The notes beneath the pieces were generated by a model that saw only the letters and a program-made list of their open reading frames with translations, was not told where the DNA came from and made no database searches. From Argentina anserina (Eukaryota; Streptophyta; Magnoliopsida; Rosales; Rosaceae), in the NCBI RefSeq assembly GCF_933775445.1, contig NC_065877.1:28024001-28088000 (forward strand): a DNA stretch of 64,000 nt. Direction: 5' to 3'. Shown in pieces: positions 36,467 to 49,000 of the stretch (positions are counted from its first letter, which is position 1; every line of letters starts with the position of its first letter). A program made the position numbers and the translations under genes.

Positions 36467-36484
36467 ACATTGATTTCGGTGCAA
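36467..36484. repeat. Right target-site duplication of the LINE (18 bp)
   Basis: Exact copy of 31521-31538 next to the poly(A) run. Confidence 0.95.
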
Positions 36485-37435
36485 TTTAGGTATGACACTT
36501 TTCTAAGATGTAATTTTCAGTAACTAGGTTCGAATAGGCGAAATCTGTACCTGTATCACCAAAAGATCATTTGTAAGGTCCATCCAAATTGCAATTTAAC
36601 ATGTTTCCCTATGTAGGGAGTTATTTCTCCATATATATGTATATAGTAATTATAATTATGAATCCTTATATATATCAAGAATGACATGAGCAAAAATATT
36701 ATCAGATTTTCTATTTAATGAATATATATATATATATATATATATTTGTAAAAAAAAAAGCCTACACCAGGTCAAGATGTCCATGTGAGCTTCATGAAAG
36801 CTAAAATTGCTCTAGAGTTTTAAGAAAAAATAAACATATTTTGTGTCTGTCGAACTGCGCATCCGTTGATGCTGCTACCGGACAAGAGGTGTGGTGGGTC
36901 AGTCAGTGACCAGGCTTGGCCGTTGTTGGTGGTGGATCTCTAAAGGGTATCAATTCTTTTGCAGGTTTTGGGTTTCCATAGCTCACTTTTAGCGACGTGT
37001 TATGGCGCCGCCGTTGATCCATTGGTGGGTAAAGCTCGGATGGGGAAGCGGCGGTGGCGGCGACATTCTTATGCTTTAACTCTTAGGAGTTAATCATGTA
37101 CTCATGTAGGTTGTCCGAAGTTGTATTAATACATACCCATGTTTGGTGTTGCACGGTATTAGAAAGTAATTTGCTTGGTTTAATTAAAGTTATGAAACAA
37201 GATGTTATCTAAAAAACACCAATTTGAATACTCACCATAATCTAAGGAAAACCGAAATGAAAATAACGTATTATGTAAACTCATTTATTTTTATACCAAG
37301 TAACACCAAACGTGGTACATACCAAACTTGACTCTTTATACAGTCTTATTTAATCTCCACAAGCAAATGTGCACTTATGGGTAGAGTTCCGTCCACCTCC
37401 TAAGTAGCATAGGAGCATGCTTCAACTAAGTTTGG
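36485..37435. other. Intergenic DNA, no supported gene
   Basis: Holds an (AT)n run at about 36722-36747. A short GC-richer patch at 36845-37075 with GCGGCGGTGGCGGCGAC looks like repeat or displaced coding DNA, but no frame is supported. Originally this was the far upstream region of RALF copy B, before the LINE arrived. Confidence 0.4.
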
Positions 37436-38155
37436 TACTACAGTAGAATCTCATTAAATTCATATCCGATTAATTAATAATTTCGCTAAAATAATAAATT
37501 TTACGGTCTCGATTCGAGGCTAACGTACTAAATTAATATATCGCTAAATTTGTAAGATAATAGAAATCAAATAAATTATATAGATTCCATCGAATATATA
37601 AATTAATAATGACATCATTTGTATAATAATTTTTATATTTATGAGGATTTTATTAAATAATTTTATTGATTTAATTATCATCAAATAAAATAATACAATA
37701 CATCAGACAACATAATATTTTAAGGGCATATTATAAAAAAGTATTATCTCCTAACTTATATTAAAAAAAAGTCACTACTTATGAATTAATTATAAAAAAG
37801 TTATCACATTGAAGTGAAAATTATAAAAAAGTCAATAAAATTAGAAAAAAATCATTTTAAAAATATTTTATAGACTATTTTGCCATTTTTTACTGTTTTT
37901 ATTTTCCTTTTCTAATTTCGGCCATAACTTTTTCGTCCGGCGATAGATTTTGACGAAATTGATATCGTTAGAAAGATCTTACTCTCCTCTTTCATTTGAT
38001 ATACTACTCACTCCGAATCGACTAACCGTACAAGGCGCAACAACCATCACAAAAGAGTTGCCGCCATCGATGGTGGTGCTTCAAGCAATTCCGGCGAAAC
38101 CGAAGCTCAAAGTTCTCTAATTCCTGATATTTTCTTCATTCTGAGCATACTTATA

Positions 38156-38962
38156 CCAATCTCATTTGAATTTTAACAAAATTTCACATATTTCCTCTCG
38201 GCATGTCACAGACGTTGTCACATACACTGTCACACCTCCTGTCACAACCGCTATCACACTATCTATTTACACCCACTGTCACAACCTCTGTCACACTACC
38301 TGTCACAATCACTATCACACTATCTATTACCAATCTCATTTGAATTTTAACAAAATTTCACATATTTCCACATTTCCTCTCGGCATGTCACATACGCTGT
38401 CACATACTGTCACAACCGCTATCACATTATTTATTTACACTCACTGTCACACTACCTGTCACAGCCACTATCACACTACCTATTACCAATCTCATTTGAA
38501 TTTTAACAAAATTTCACATATTTTCACATTTCCTCTCGGCATGTCACAAACGCTGTCACAGACATCGTCACACTTCCTGTCACAACTGCTATCACACTAT
38601 CTATTTACACCCACTGTCACATTACCTGTCACAACCACTATCACACTACATATTACCAATCAATTTTAACAAAATTTCACATATTTCCACATTTCCTCTC
38701 GGCATGTTACAGACGCTGTCACAGACACTGTCACACCTACTGTCACAACCGCTATCACACTATCTATTTACACCCACTGTCACAACCTCTGTCACACTAC
38801 ATGTCACAACCACTATCACACTACCTATTACACTAACTGTCACACCTCCTGTCACAGCTCCTATCACACCCACTGTCACAGAAGCTGTCACACTATCTAT
38901 TTACACTAACAGTCACACCCACTGTCACATCTACTGTCACAACCACTGTCACACACATTGCT
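38156..38962. repeat. TGTCACA minisatellite, 12-bp steps in four larger units
   Basis: CTGTCACAnnnn and CTATCACAnnnn units run in 12-bp steps. Four larger units each start with CCAATCTCATTTGAATTTTA-like DNA (about 38156, 38331, 38486, 38656) followed by TTTCACATATTT and CTCTCGGCATGT. Because 12 is a multiple of 3, the plus strand stays open and gives Thr/Val/His-rich frames (38166-38669 and 38704-39024). I regard these as by-products of the repeat. Confidence 0.9.
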
Positions 38963-39440
38963 CTCTCCAATCGACTCTAGCTGCTATCTCTAAGAATCTC
39001 GAGGACCTCGTCCTCCGATGTTGAGCGCTTCCAATAGTGCCAGCGCCAAAGAAGTTGAGCTCGTCGTCAAAGCTGTCATCGTTGATCATGTGGAAGAAAT
39101 TGCAGCGGTTCCGGCCATATTTCGTCGGTGATGGGTTATAGATCAAGGCCTTGGGGCTCTAGGTTGTAGTTAGGTTGGATCGTCGATGAAGGAGACTTCC
39201 ATGGTCGTTGTCGACGACTTTGTTGAAATTGAGATCGATTTGGACTCTCGACGACGTCAACAAACTGCTAGGGAACAAGGCCGAAAAAGAGACGTAGGTA
39301 GCAAATTTGCAGGAAAATAGAGGTGATTGTTGGAGTCTCTGGCTGGAGAAGGAGGAAGGAGAGGCCAGCCTTTGTTAGATCAGAATTACAAATGAGAGGA
39401 AGAAGATGGCTCTTCCGACGAGATCTGTAGTTTGAGTGAT
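38949..39440. other. GC-richer gene-like block inside the MULE
   Basis: A minus-strand frame reads RNRCNFFHMINDDSFDDELN then FFGAGTIGSAQHRRTRSSRF, which has the look of real protein rather than random sequence. I cannot name its source gene. It may be a captured host fragment, as in Pack-MULEs. Confidence 0.4.
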
Positions 39441-39920
39441 GAAAAAATTCGATGGCATTTTGTAAATATTTCAAACATCAATGGCAACGATATAAGAGAT
39501 TGAGAAAATTAACTTTTTTTATAATTTTCAAACTTACTTGATCTTTTTATAAATACATATATTAAAAGTGACTTTTTTATAAGAAATCCATATTTTAAAT
39601 AACGATAGCTGTGATAAATCTAATAATGTGGTGCATAAACAAAAAGTATAACTTTTTTTTTAAAATGTGAAAAAAAATATATATTATACCTTTATAAATT
39701 AATAAATTATTAATTAATCGATAAATTACTAAATTATTAATTAATCAATAAATTAATAATAAATTTTCTCAATCCTATTTTATTAATTTATAGAGATTTA
39801 TGTTTGAGCAACCCTTTCTTCCTTTTCTTATCTACCCAAGGAAAAAATTGCACCGCGCCCCAAGTAAAAAAAGTAAATAAAAAACAGGTGTAAATACGCT
39901 TGTGCCAATTTCAATATTTC

Positions 39921-40049
39921 ATGACTCGATCCAAGGCTTTAGTTCTTTCACTCTCTCGGCTGTGCGCTACCACTACGGCGGCGCTCCTCTTCCTCTTCTT
40001 CTTCCTCCTTTTCAACGCCCTCGCCGTCGTCTCCCTCGTCCTACTCTAG
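39921..40049 (+). promoter_or_regulatory. Upstream ORF 1 before the SHRUBBY-like start
   Basis: ATG at 39921 opens 42 codons ending at TAG 40047-40049, in the likely 5' leader. The predicted peptide is strongly hydrophobic (AALLFLFFFLLFNALAVVSL). Whether the transcript starts upstream of it is not visible. Confidence 0.45.
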
Positions 40050-40111
40050 ACTCTCCTCCCGGCTCTCAGTCTACTACTACATCCACACGCAGACTTCCGG
40101 CTGCAATCGGA

Positions 40112-40132
40112 ATGCGCCGCGCGGCGGAGTGA
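40112..40132 (+). promoter_or_regulatory. Upstream ORF 2, six codons, before the SHRUBBY-like start
   Basis: ATGCGCCGCGCGGCGGAGTGA encodes MRRAAE and stops 20 bases before the main ATG. It is GC-rich, and so near the start that it could limit initiation at the main ATG. Confidence 0.5.
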
Positions 40133-40152
40133 GTCGCCACGGAGAGTCCAGA

Positions 40153-43021
40153 ATGTTCGAACGCGTCGTCACTCAGGTTCTCCACGGATACCTAGGTCGC
40201 TACGTCAAGGATTTCCACAAGCACCAGCTCAAGATCACCATCTGGAATGGTACGTTTCGTATTCACCAACGATTTTCTGGTTTCGTGAATTGAATTTCTT
40301 AATGTTGAGAATTTCGTGGTTGAATTGCAGAGGAAGTGTTCTTGGAGGACGTGGAGCTTAGTCTCGAAGCGTTTGAGTATCTACAGTTGCCTTTCGCTCT
40401 CAAACAAGGTACTGGTTTCACTCGAGAGAGTTGTTTAGGTCTGAATGTACTGGAATTCGTATGGTGTGTATGTTGATGTATTGATAAAACTACTTTTTGC
40501 ATGTAAGTGTTGAAGGAATTGAGGTTTTGATGGATTTGGTTGAGCATTTTGTATGTAGTGTACATTTTTTACATGTGTGTTTTTGTTTGACAATTGAACA
40601 ATTTGTCACTGTCGCCGGCACTTGTGCCTTCCGGAATTTGGATACTTTTTAGGTTTGATTCTGCCATTTTTTGCTGCCGTCTTAAAGGCATTTCGTCGAG
40701 AGCTTGACGGAATGTGCTTTGTTGTTATTGTGCTGGTCTGCATGATAAATTTTGATTCACGGGTGCATTGGTTGATAGGAATGCGAATTTATTATTGTGT
40801 GCTTGTACAGTGGTCACCGATTCTGATAATGGATTTTATTGATAGGTCGGATTGGAAAGATAAGCATCAAAATTCCATGGAAAAAGCTTGGTTGGGACCC
40901 CTTTGTAATTAGTTTGGAAAACGTGTATCTATGTGCATCCCAGCGAGACGATGAAGAGGTAATTTCAGTCTCTGATATCTTTTGGATTTTTTAGACCAAG
41001 TCTTCGGCATTATATGGGAAAGAGATAGTACATCAAAAGATCTATCTGAAAATTATGAAATAAAAAAGCTGTAAGGCCTGGGTCTGATTTCACATTTAGA
41101 TTACGCAAATGAATCCTATAGATATAAAATTCAGGATGTCAATATTAAGAAAGTAAGTAAAAAGATATATATATATATATATATATTTCTGGTGAGAATG
41201 AGGCCTAGAAGGCCAAAAAGGGATAATTTAATTTGAAACTCTGTTCTTAATTTGCAGTGGAGTTTGGATGAAGTTGAAAAGCGAGAGTTTGCTGGGAAAA
41301 AGGCCAAACTTGCAGCAGCAGAGCTGGCCAAATTATCGAAACGTGTATGCGGTAAGCTTCTTTCTTGAAGAAAATAAGGGTAGGCTCTTGTATCTGACTT
41401 TACCTTTTTTGAAAAGATATCCAAACTTATCCTTCTTTCTGAGAAGATACTTAATTGCAATTTATGAATGAAGTATAGTTGTTGACCATATATGTAATAT
41501 GCCTATAGAGTGAGGATTCCCATACTGCAGAATTTAAACTTGGGAGGGGATTAAATTTTCATTACAGAATGAACAAGTGCTTTTTTTCCTGAATAAGATT
41601 ATAATCGTTTGATTATTGTATGTTTCTGCTTTACTTTTGTTGTTTTGTTTTTCTATATACTTAATTATTATTATTTTCTATTCTGCAGAAAATCAGGCTG
41701 GGTTTTTATCGATTATTACTGCAAAGGTGACATTACTAAACTTCTATAATATTTTTGAATTGCAGTAGTGATTTCACCTAATCATAGGCATGTATATCGT
41801 TCATTTAAGTATGTAAAATGGAAAGGTTTATTCTAATCTCAGTATTGATGAACACAAGTAAGAATTTTCAGGGACATGAGTATTGTTGAAATGCTGAACG
41901 CTACTGATGTTCATTGTTTTGCCCACAGGTTGTTGACAGCATCCAAGTGTCAATTAGAGATTTCCATATCTTGTACCACGACAAACTGAGTGGCTCGGTA
42001 AATTTCTTACCAAGTAAAAAATGTATATTTTTTGTTTTTATTTTTGAGAAGGAAAGGGTTTATTCAAGAAGCATTATGATATGTGGACAAGCAGTCTCCA
42101 GACACAAAAGTGAATCTGTCCTTTGTCTTTTTTTTTTAAAGAACCTATTTATTATATAAATCAAATTCTCTACTTGCATATTGGTATTTTGGAAGTAATA
42201 TATATTGTGCAAAACATTGATTTTCTTGAACAGTAAAGAAACTGATGCTATTACATTGTGTTGCCTATTTTTCTTTCAGGCATGTAATATTTTTGGTTTG
42301 AAGTTTTCCAGCTTGAGGACTATGAAACAAAATCCTTCCTGGTAATTTACCGTTCCTGTATATAGTGGTATTCACATTACTTTTCGTACTAATCATTCAT
42401 CAAATTTTAAATTGGTTAGGATCGGCTGATTCTGAAGATGAATGTTCCCTATAGCTGACTGATTGATTTGTGCTATGTGTGATGAAGTGTGTATATTCTT
42501 TTGATTCCACTTTTTCTTTGTCATACTATCTCCCTAAGTGAGTTGTGCGGACTTATCGGCCACCCTTTGTTGCATTATCTTTCATTGATTCTGTGAATTA
42601 ACGATTATTCTCGTGTTATGTATATAATTTTTTAAAAGAAACTTTTGCTCGTATACATATTTGTGTCCATGATTGTGGAGGGAAGTGTTATGTTTTTATG
42701 TTCTTTGATTGCTGTATTACTAATTTCATTTTGGTTTTGTTATTTTCTGATATCTCAGGTCAGTTGCAAAGGGAAGAGGGGGCCAAGTTAACAAAACTGT
42801 GGAGATTATCGGTTTGGAGTTTTACTGTGGCACACTTGATGGGACAGTGGACTTGATGACTATGAACAATGGCAGGGACTCCACAGTATGGCAAGATCCA
42901 AGATGGGATGAGAAAAGATATAACTCTATACTGTCACCATGTGATGTGTCCATGTCCCTTTTGGTATGAGTGTATGACACAGTTTTGGTTTAAGTCGTTG
43001 GACTTGCTGTTGTTTTACTTT

Positions 43022-43061
<40 letters not shown>

Positions 43062-46000
43062 ACACTAATTTATCAACATATGACATTTTTAGGCGTTGGA
43101 ATTGTAAAGAAAGAAACTTCTGTTTCCTTGCCATTTAAAAGCTTAAGAAATTTTAACGCTAGCATTAATCTGTAAGTTCCTCCAAGATATAGGATATTAA
43201 CTGTCAGATTAAACCACCAGATTTGTAGAAAATGCGGAAAGAAAGTAATACAGATCAGACTCTATGCTGCTCAGTTTACCAAATTTGTAAAGTGGTTCTT
43301 GATTCATAAATAAAAATATTGAGATCTTGAAATTTGGAGTGCTGTGTATAAAATAACCTGAAGTTTCATCTGTACCTCAGTAATCTTTTCACTCTGTCTT
43401 GGTATCTGTGGTGAAAAACAGAAACAATATGAGTAACACACCATATATTTTCAGGAAAGACTTTTGAATGGTGATAGGTTTTGTATATTAGTTCCAAAAG
43501 AATAAAATTGGTTGTTTGTAACATGCCTCTCAGTTATTCTGAAGTTGAGAAAAAAATGGTCTCTTATGCAGGTCAACAGATCAGGAGAGATTGATAGCAA
43601 AACTCCGCAGTACTCGATCACCGCTGAGATAACTGACTTGGTTTGTAATCGTCTCTGAAGTGGATGTTAATCTAATTTATTGGTTTACTAGCTTCTCATA
43701 TATTTTCATGATGTCCTGCCAGTTGATGTCCATAGATGAGGTTCAGTTGCAACAGATTTTATTTCTTTGGGATTATTTTTGTATGTGTGAATTGAGAAAC
43801 AAGTAAGTTTTTTTTTTCTCGTACTACTTTCAGCTATTAAATTAACAGTGGTCAGAATTGCTTAAGTATCATGTATTCTTGGTTATTCCTCCCTCAATTG
43901 CGAAAAGCTGTTATAATCTTGATATATTTGGGTTCTCAGTTAAAATATGAAGTTCAAGTGGTGTTTGATTGATCTCTGGTGTTGAATTGTGATTTGTGAA
44001 GGTATGGGCGTTATCGTCCCTGGAGTAGTCCGTTATCAAGAAAGGTGAAGGGTTGGAAAATGTTGTGGTGGCATTATGCGCAAGAATCTGTCTTATCAGA
44101 TGTGCGGAAGCGATTAAAGAAAACATCATGGAGACATTTTGGACAGAGACTGTATGTTGAGTTTCTATATTCCTGCACGATTTAATTCAGTAAAGCAAAC
44201 AATTATGCAGCTTGCACAGTCATGCAAATATATTCCAAACAAGTTTAGACAATCTCTAGAATTCCCATTAAGGATGCTTTTCTTGGAAACAATTTCTTGA
44301 TATGGACAAAAAGTATCTTTTTTTTCTTTTCAAACATCAACAAGCAATATTTTACTCAGCTTGCACAGGCATGTACATATTTCCCAACAAGTTTAGACAA
44401 TCTCTGGATGTCCCAATAAGGATGCTTTCTTGGAAACATTTAATTGATAAGGACAAAAACTGTTGCTTTGGTCAGTGTTCCCAACAAGTTTAGAAATCTC
44501 TCTGTAGGGGTTCCTGGACAGACAAATAATTTGATAGTAGGAAGTCCTTGTTTCTTATCAACCCTCCTTCTGTTAAATGATCTAGTATTTTTTTTAAGCA
44601 ATAGTGTGTGAGATACAGACCCCTTTCACTAATAATGTCTCTTTCTTCTTTTTACAATTTTACTATTTCATCTGACCAGCTGAAGTTTAGGGCCCAAAGA
44701 ACTCATAAGTTGTGTGCTATCTTTTAGTTTCCTCTCTAGTCATTGTTGAGGCTGGAATCAAACAACATTATGTTTTACTTTGATTTTTTTTTTTGAAAAA
44801 TTGTTAACAGTAATTATTTTGTGGGCATACATTTCTGGATTTAATGATGCACCGTACAATCCTAATTGCAGAAGCTCTTGTCGGAAGTATGTTAACCTAT
44901 ATAAAATTAAGTTGGATCTTCTTCGGCATGATCAGGTAAGTGTTATGCTGGTTCCACTCTTGGTTTCCTTTAAAAAAATCTGTGCACTTGTGGTAGCAGA
45001 ACTTAGATAGAAACAGATTTATGCAACCTTCTCCTTTTCATGTCCCACTCTGATTATGTTTGCAACTTGTAATAAATAATAAACTTTAACAAGATTGTAT
45101 TGGGAGAGTAGTTTGCTTGTCTGATATATAGTAATATCCTGCACACCAGAAATTGTAATTTTTTTTTCATTCCGACTCTGTTCCTTTTCTCTGTATTGGT
45201 TTTGTATGTTAATTATTATTTCTTTGATGAATGTAGTATGGAATTTCTCTAGTTAGTAACACCTATATTTTTAATCAGCCAATTGATGAAAGTACACGAT
45301 GGGAATTGGAGCAGATGGAGAAAGAATTAGATTTAGATGATATTTTAAGTTACAGGTCGGCTGCAGAATGTGAGTTGCAGGTATGAGTTTTATTCTTGTG
45401 CAGGTTAGGATACATTTGAGTGTACTATATCAGTAATATCACATTCCATTGCATCTAGCCTTCTTTAGTGTTGTGAAAAAGGTCATGAATTTTGTTGTCA
45501 GTCAGTAAGGTTAGATGTTCAAATTTAATGTGGCTGCAGGAGTTTCTGGTGAATTCTTCAACTGGAAAATCCCGTGGATGGCTGAACTGGCTATCTCTTG
45601 GCATGCTTGGTGCTGGAGGAACTGATGATTTGGGTCAATTTTCTGGGGCCGTTTCTCTTTCTGATGCAGTTATTAAGGTACTTCTCAAATCAACCAATCA
45701 GGTAGTGGAAAACAAAATTTATCTCTAAATTGATAAAACTATCCTCTTGTTATGTATACAGGATATATATGAGGCGACAGAGTTCAATCCTCCTATTTTA
45801 TCTAATGTTGATGCTCCAACAAATGATAAGATTGATATATGCGCACTCCAGTTCAGCATTAGTCGAATTTCTGCAACACTGCGTAACATGTATGCATGCC
45901 TATTTTCGGTACTTCATATGGCTAAAATGAGATCCATGTGACTAAATGGTTAAATAACTGGCTGATAGAGTTCGGTTCTGCATTTTTCTTGAGCTTGGCA

Positions 46001-49000
46001 TGAGTGAAGCTCCAGAAGAGCTTGAAAGAACTGAGGTGAAGCTGGATAGAGTTGGCTGTTATTACCACATGTGCTTTTCTCATAACCTTACTAATCTGAA
46101 ACTTAGATTTCTCCCGTCAAAATGAAAACTCTATCTTAATTGGCGAACCAAAAATTAGTAGGTGAATTAACTAGTAATATCCCTAATTGTGTAGGGAAGT
46201 GTTCTGTTGCTAGACAGTCTGACTTATAGTATGTGGTTCAAATTGACAAACTATCTTATAGTATTTCCTGGCAAAAGAACACTACCCTATTCATGTCATC
46301 TCAAACCAAACTGTTGGGTACCATATTATGTGATTGTCCCTTTTTTTCCCGATGAACAGTGCGATTGTCAGTTATTTTGTCATTTAGTTGTATAAATGAA
46401 TTATCCAAAAAAATGAAATTAAATAAGTGTCATGCAGTCAATTTGAACTGGTAGCTACTGGCCCTTAGGCATACTACTCTAAACGAGTGGAACTGATTAT
46501 GAATTACTTGTTTATATCTAACATTAGTGCTCTCATAATTCTCTGGATCACAGATTTTAAGTTGACGAATGAAATTGCTTGTGGTGTTGCTGCCTTCATC
46601 TTTCTGCCTCTACTTCTTTTGCTTCTAACATAATTTAGTTATTTGGTGGTTTAAATTTTCAGGAAGTATGGCCAAGAAATTTCAGAGTTGATGTTGAATG
46701 GGGTGACTATAGAGTGCAAATTCAGGGAAGAATCTGCAGCTGTTGTTGCCATTGTGAAGTCAGGGGAGATGGTTTATCCGTGTAACAAGAAAATCATTTT
46801 GCAGCTACAAAAGGTTTAGTTTATATTTATTCATCATTTTTGATATATAAGTTGATATCTCTTCCTTTTCCGTATGGAGAACAAGCAGACATGCTCTTAT
46901 GGGACTGTATGATTTTTAGCAGTAAATGATCTGTTAAGTTAGGTATTAAGTGATTTTGTGAAACCCACAGAATATTCAATGGTCTTTAGTACCACCAAAT
47001 AGTTAGAAATATGACTTTGCATGCAATTTGCTTTCAAAATCAGATCTTAGGTTGTTAGTGTTTATTGTAGCATAAATTTATGTGTTTTGAGGGTTTTAAT
47101 GTCCAAACCGTCACTGAGATGCTTGACTGGCTGGCCTTTCGTTTGACAATGTAGCTCAACTAGCCTTGGTCATTGATTGAGAGATTAATTTACCTTTTGA
47201 AGTTAATTTTTAGTAAAGGTAACTGTATAGGGTCAGTCTGTGAGTGACCTTTTATTATTTTCAGCCTAATAATGAGAAGAACGAATTGGAAAACGATAAT
47301 CCTTCCTTTAGATTGCAAGTAGATGTTTCATCAAATCTCGACGCTGAATTGTCCATTAAGGTACTATTTTCCTCTATTTCTCTGACATACCAAATATTGT
47401 CTAATGATCCGTCTCTTGGGTATATGTATAAAGTTTGGTGGTTACAAGTATCATCATTCAAGGGAATTTTTTATCGATAATTGCTTAATGGAACACTTCT
47501 ACACAGGGGATGCTTCAACCATTAGAAGTTACCATCGATGCAGATTTTTTTTTAAAGTTGATGGATTTTCTTGGGGTGTTTAAATCCTTTGAAAGTCAGC
47601 ATGGAAGGGTAAGAGTTGCTTTCTATAATTTCCCAGAGTTTTTGTTTTGTCTTTTTCGGTTTTGTCTTGCTTATTTATGACCCACTGTTTTGTGACTGTA
47701 TATGCACATTGCGTTTTTCTTTTCTTTTTTGTGGATGGTAAGAGTCGATATGCATTTCTTTTTTGTTTAAAGATTTCAGATATTGATCCCTAGTTCTCGA
47801 AGTCTGGATGACAGCTGTAGCAGATATTTTAGGCTTTGTGTCTGCTTTGCTAGTGTTCGCGTCACTGATTTTTATTTAATGACGTTTTATCCAAGTTCTT
47901 TTCTGTCCTGAACTTGTCCACAGTTCCTGTACCTGATAATATCATCTGCTGCAGGTCCTTCTTTCGCTAAATGGGATAGACAATGTTGATGGTCGACTGT
48001 TGTCGAAAGCTGAGTAGGTTTTCTTATTGCAACTTGCAATGTGCTATACGTCTCGACCCTCCAAGCTTGTTTTCTCCCATGATTGTGTTTAGCTGTGCAA
48101 ACTCATATACGTTATTAGCTTATGATTTGTTACTCAATGCTTTGTTGCTTGCAGATACATTTTATCACGTCATGGGAAAGTGGTGTGGGATGTTACTATT
48201 TTCCATATCATCATAAATGTTCCTTTGGGAGATGCAATATCCGATCCACATAACTTGGTAATCTTGTTGATTAACAAAACATTGTCAAGATTTCACATGT
48301 ATATTTGGTCTTTTTTTTGTCACGAGCTTAATTTATTAACATGATGTAAATATTAGTAACATAATTCACACTATTATGGGATAACCCAATCCAATCCAGC
48401 TTCTCTAAGCACCATCCTCCTCATTTCTAATGTGATTAGACTAGGTAAAAAATAAATCTTTACGACTTTAAGCCTTATTTCCACTAAGAATAGGCTAGTG
48501 AGGAAAATTGCAAACAAATGTTTTTTTTTTAAACCACATCATATGCAACGGCCCTGTCATCAGCATTGATCCGAGTTACAACAAACTTGCCAAGTACTTA
48601 GCCTTTCAAACATGGAGCTAGATGAGGAACAAGACTATGGGGGCCAACTGCGAACTCAGTCTTGCATTCTCCTCTCATAAGTTCATAAGCAATTATTTGC
48701 ACAAAAACCAATACAGAATAAACAAAACGAAAACTTTGATTGAGGAATGTCCATATAATCTTTCGCCTAGTTGTTATCCATGCATGTGCCTTGTGAAAAT
48801 GATGTTAGATAGTTGATGTCTTTAATTTTATTATAAGCTTGGTTGTTCCTGCCTTTTAATGCAAAATTTTGACAGGTTTTTGAAGCAGGCTCTGTTCGCT
48901 TTAGGACTAAATGTGATGTGAGGTCTCAGCCATCAGATGATGAGGAACAAACTCTAAAGAACTTCCTAACTTCAAGCTGTAATATTTCTCCACGTGTCCA

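Larger units (their letters stand above)
37724..39589. mobile_element. Mutator-like non-autonomous element (possible Pack-MULE), 1866 bp
   Basis: The ends are GGGCATATTATAAAAAAGT on the left and, on the minus strand, GGATTTCTTATAAAAAAGT on the right. ATATTTTAA (37715-37723 and 39590-39598) is an exact 9-bp target duplication, the Mutator size. Both subterminal regions repeat TTATAAAAAAGT motifs. No MULE transposase is present. The interior has two GC-richer gene-like blocks (about 37915-38120 and 38960-39440) around a minisatellite. Confidence 0.75.
37436..39812. mobile_element. AT-rich DNA element with long inverted ends, host of a nested MULE
   Basis: The left end, TAGAATCTCATTAAATTCAT with repeated TTAATAATTTCGCTAAA-type motifs, is matched by the right end read on the minus strand (TAAATCTCTATAAATTAATA, with TTAATAA repeats). 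Both ends then carry TTATTGATTAATTAA-like blocks. No target duplication could be fixed. If the nested MULE is removed, about 0.5 kb remains, so this would be a MITE-sized element. Superfamily not decided. Confidence 0.45.

Noticed and set aside
38166..39024. Long Thr/Val/His-rich open frames
   Set aside because: They follow from a 12-bp minisatellite without stops in that phase. No start context, splice partner or domain was seen.
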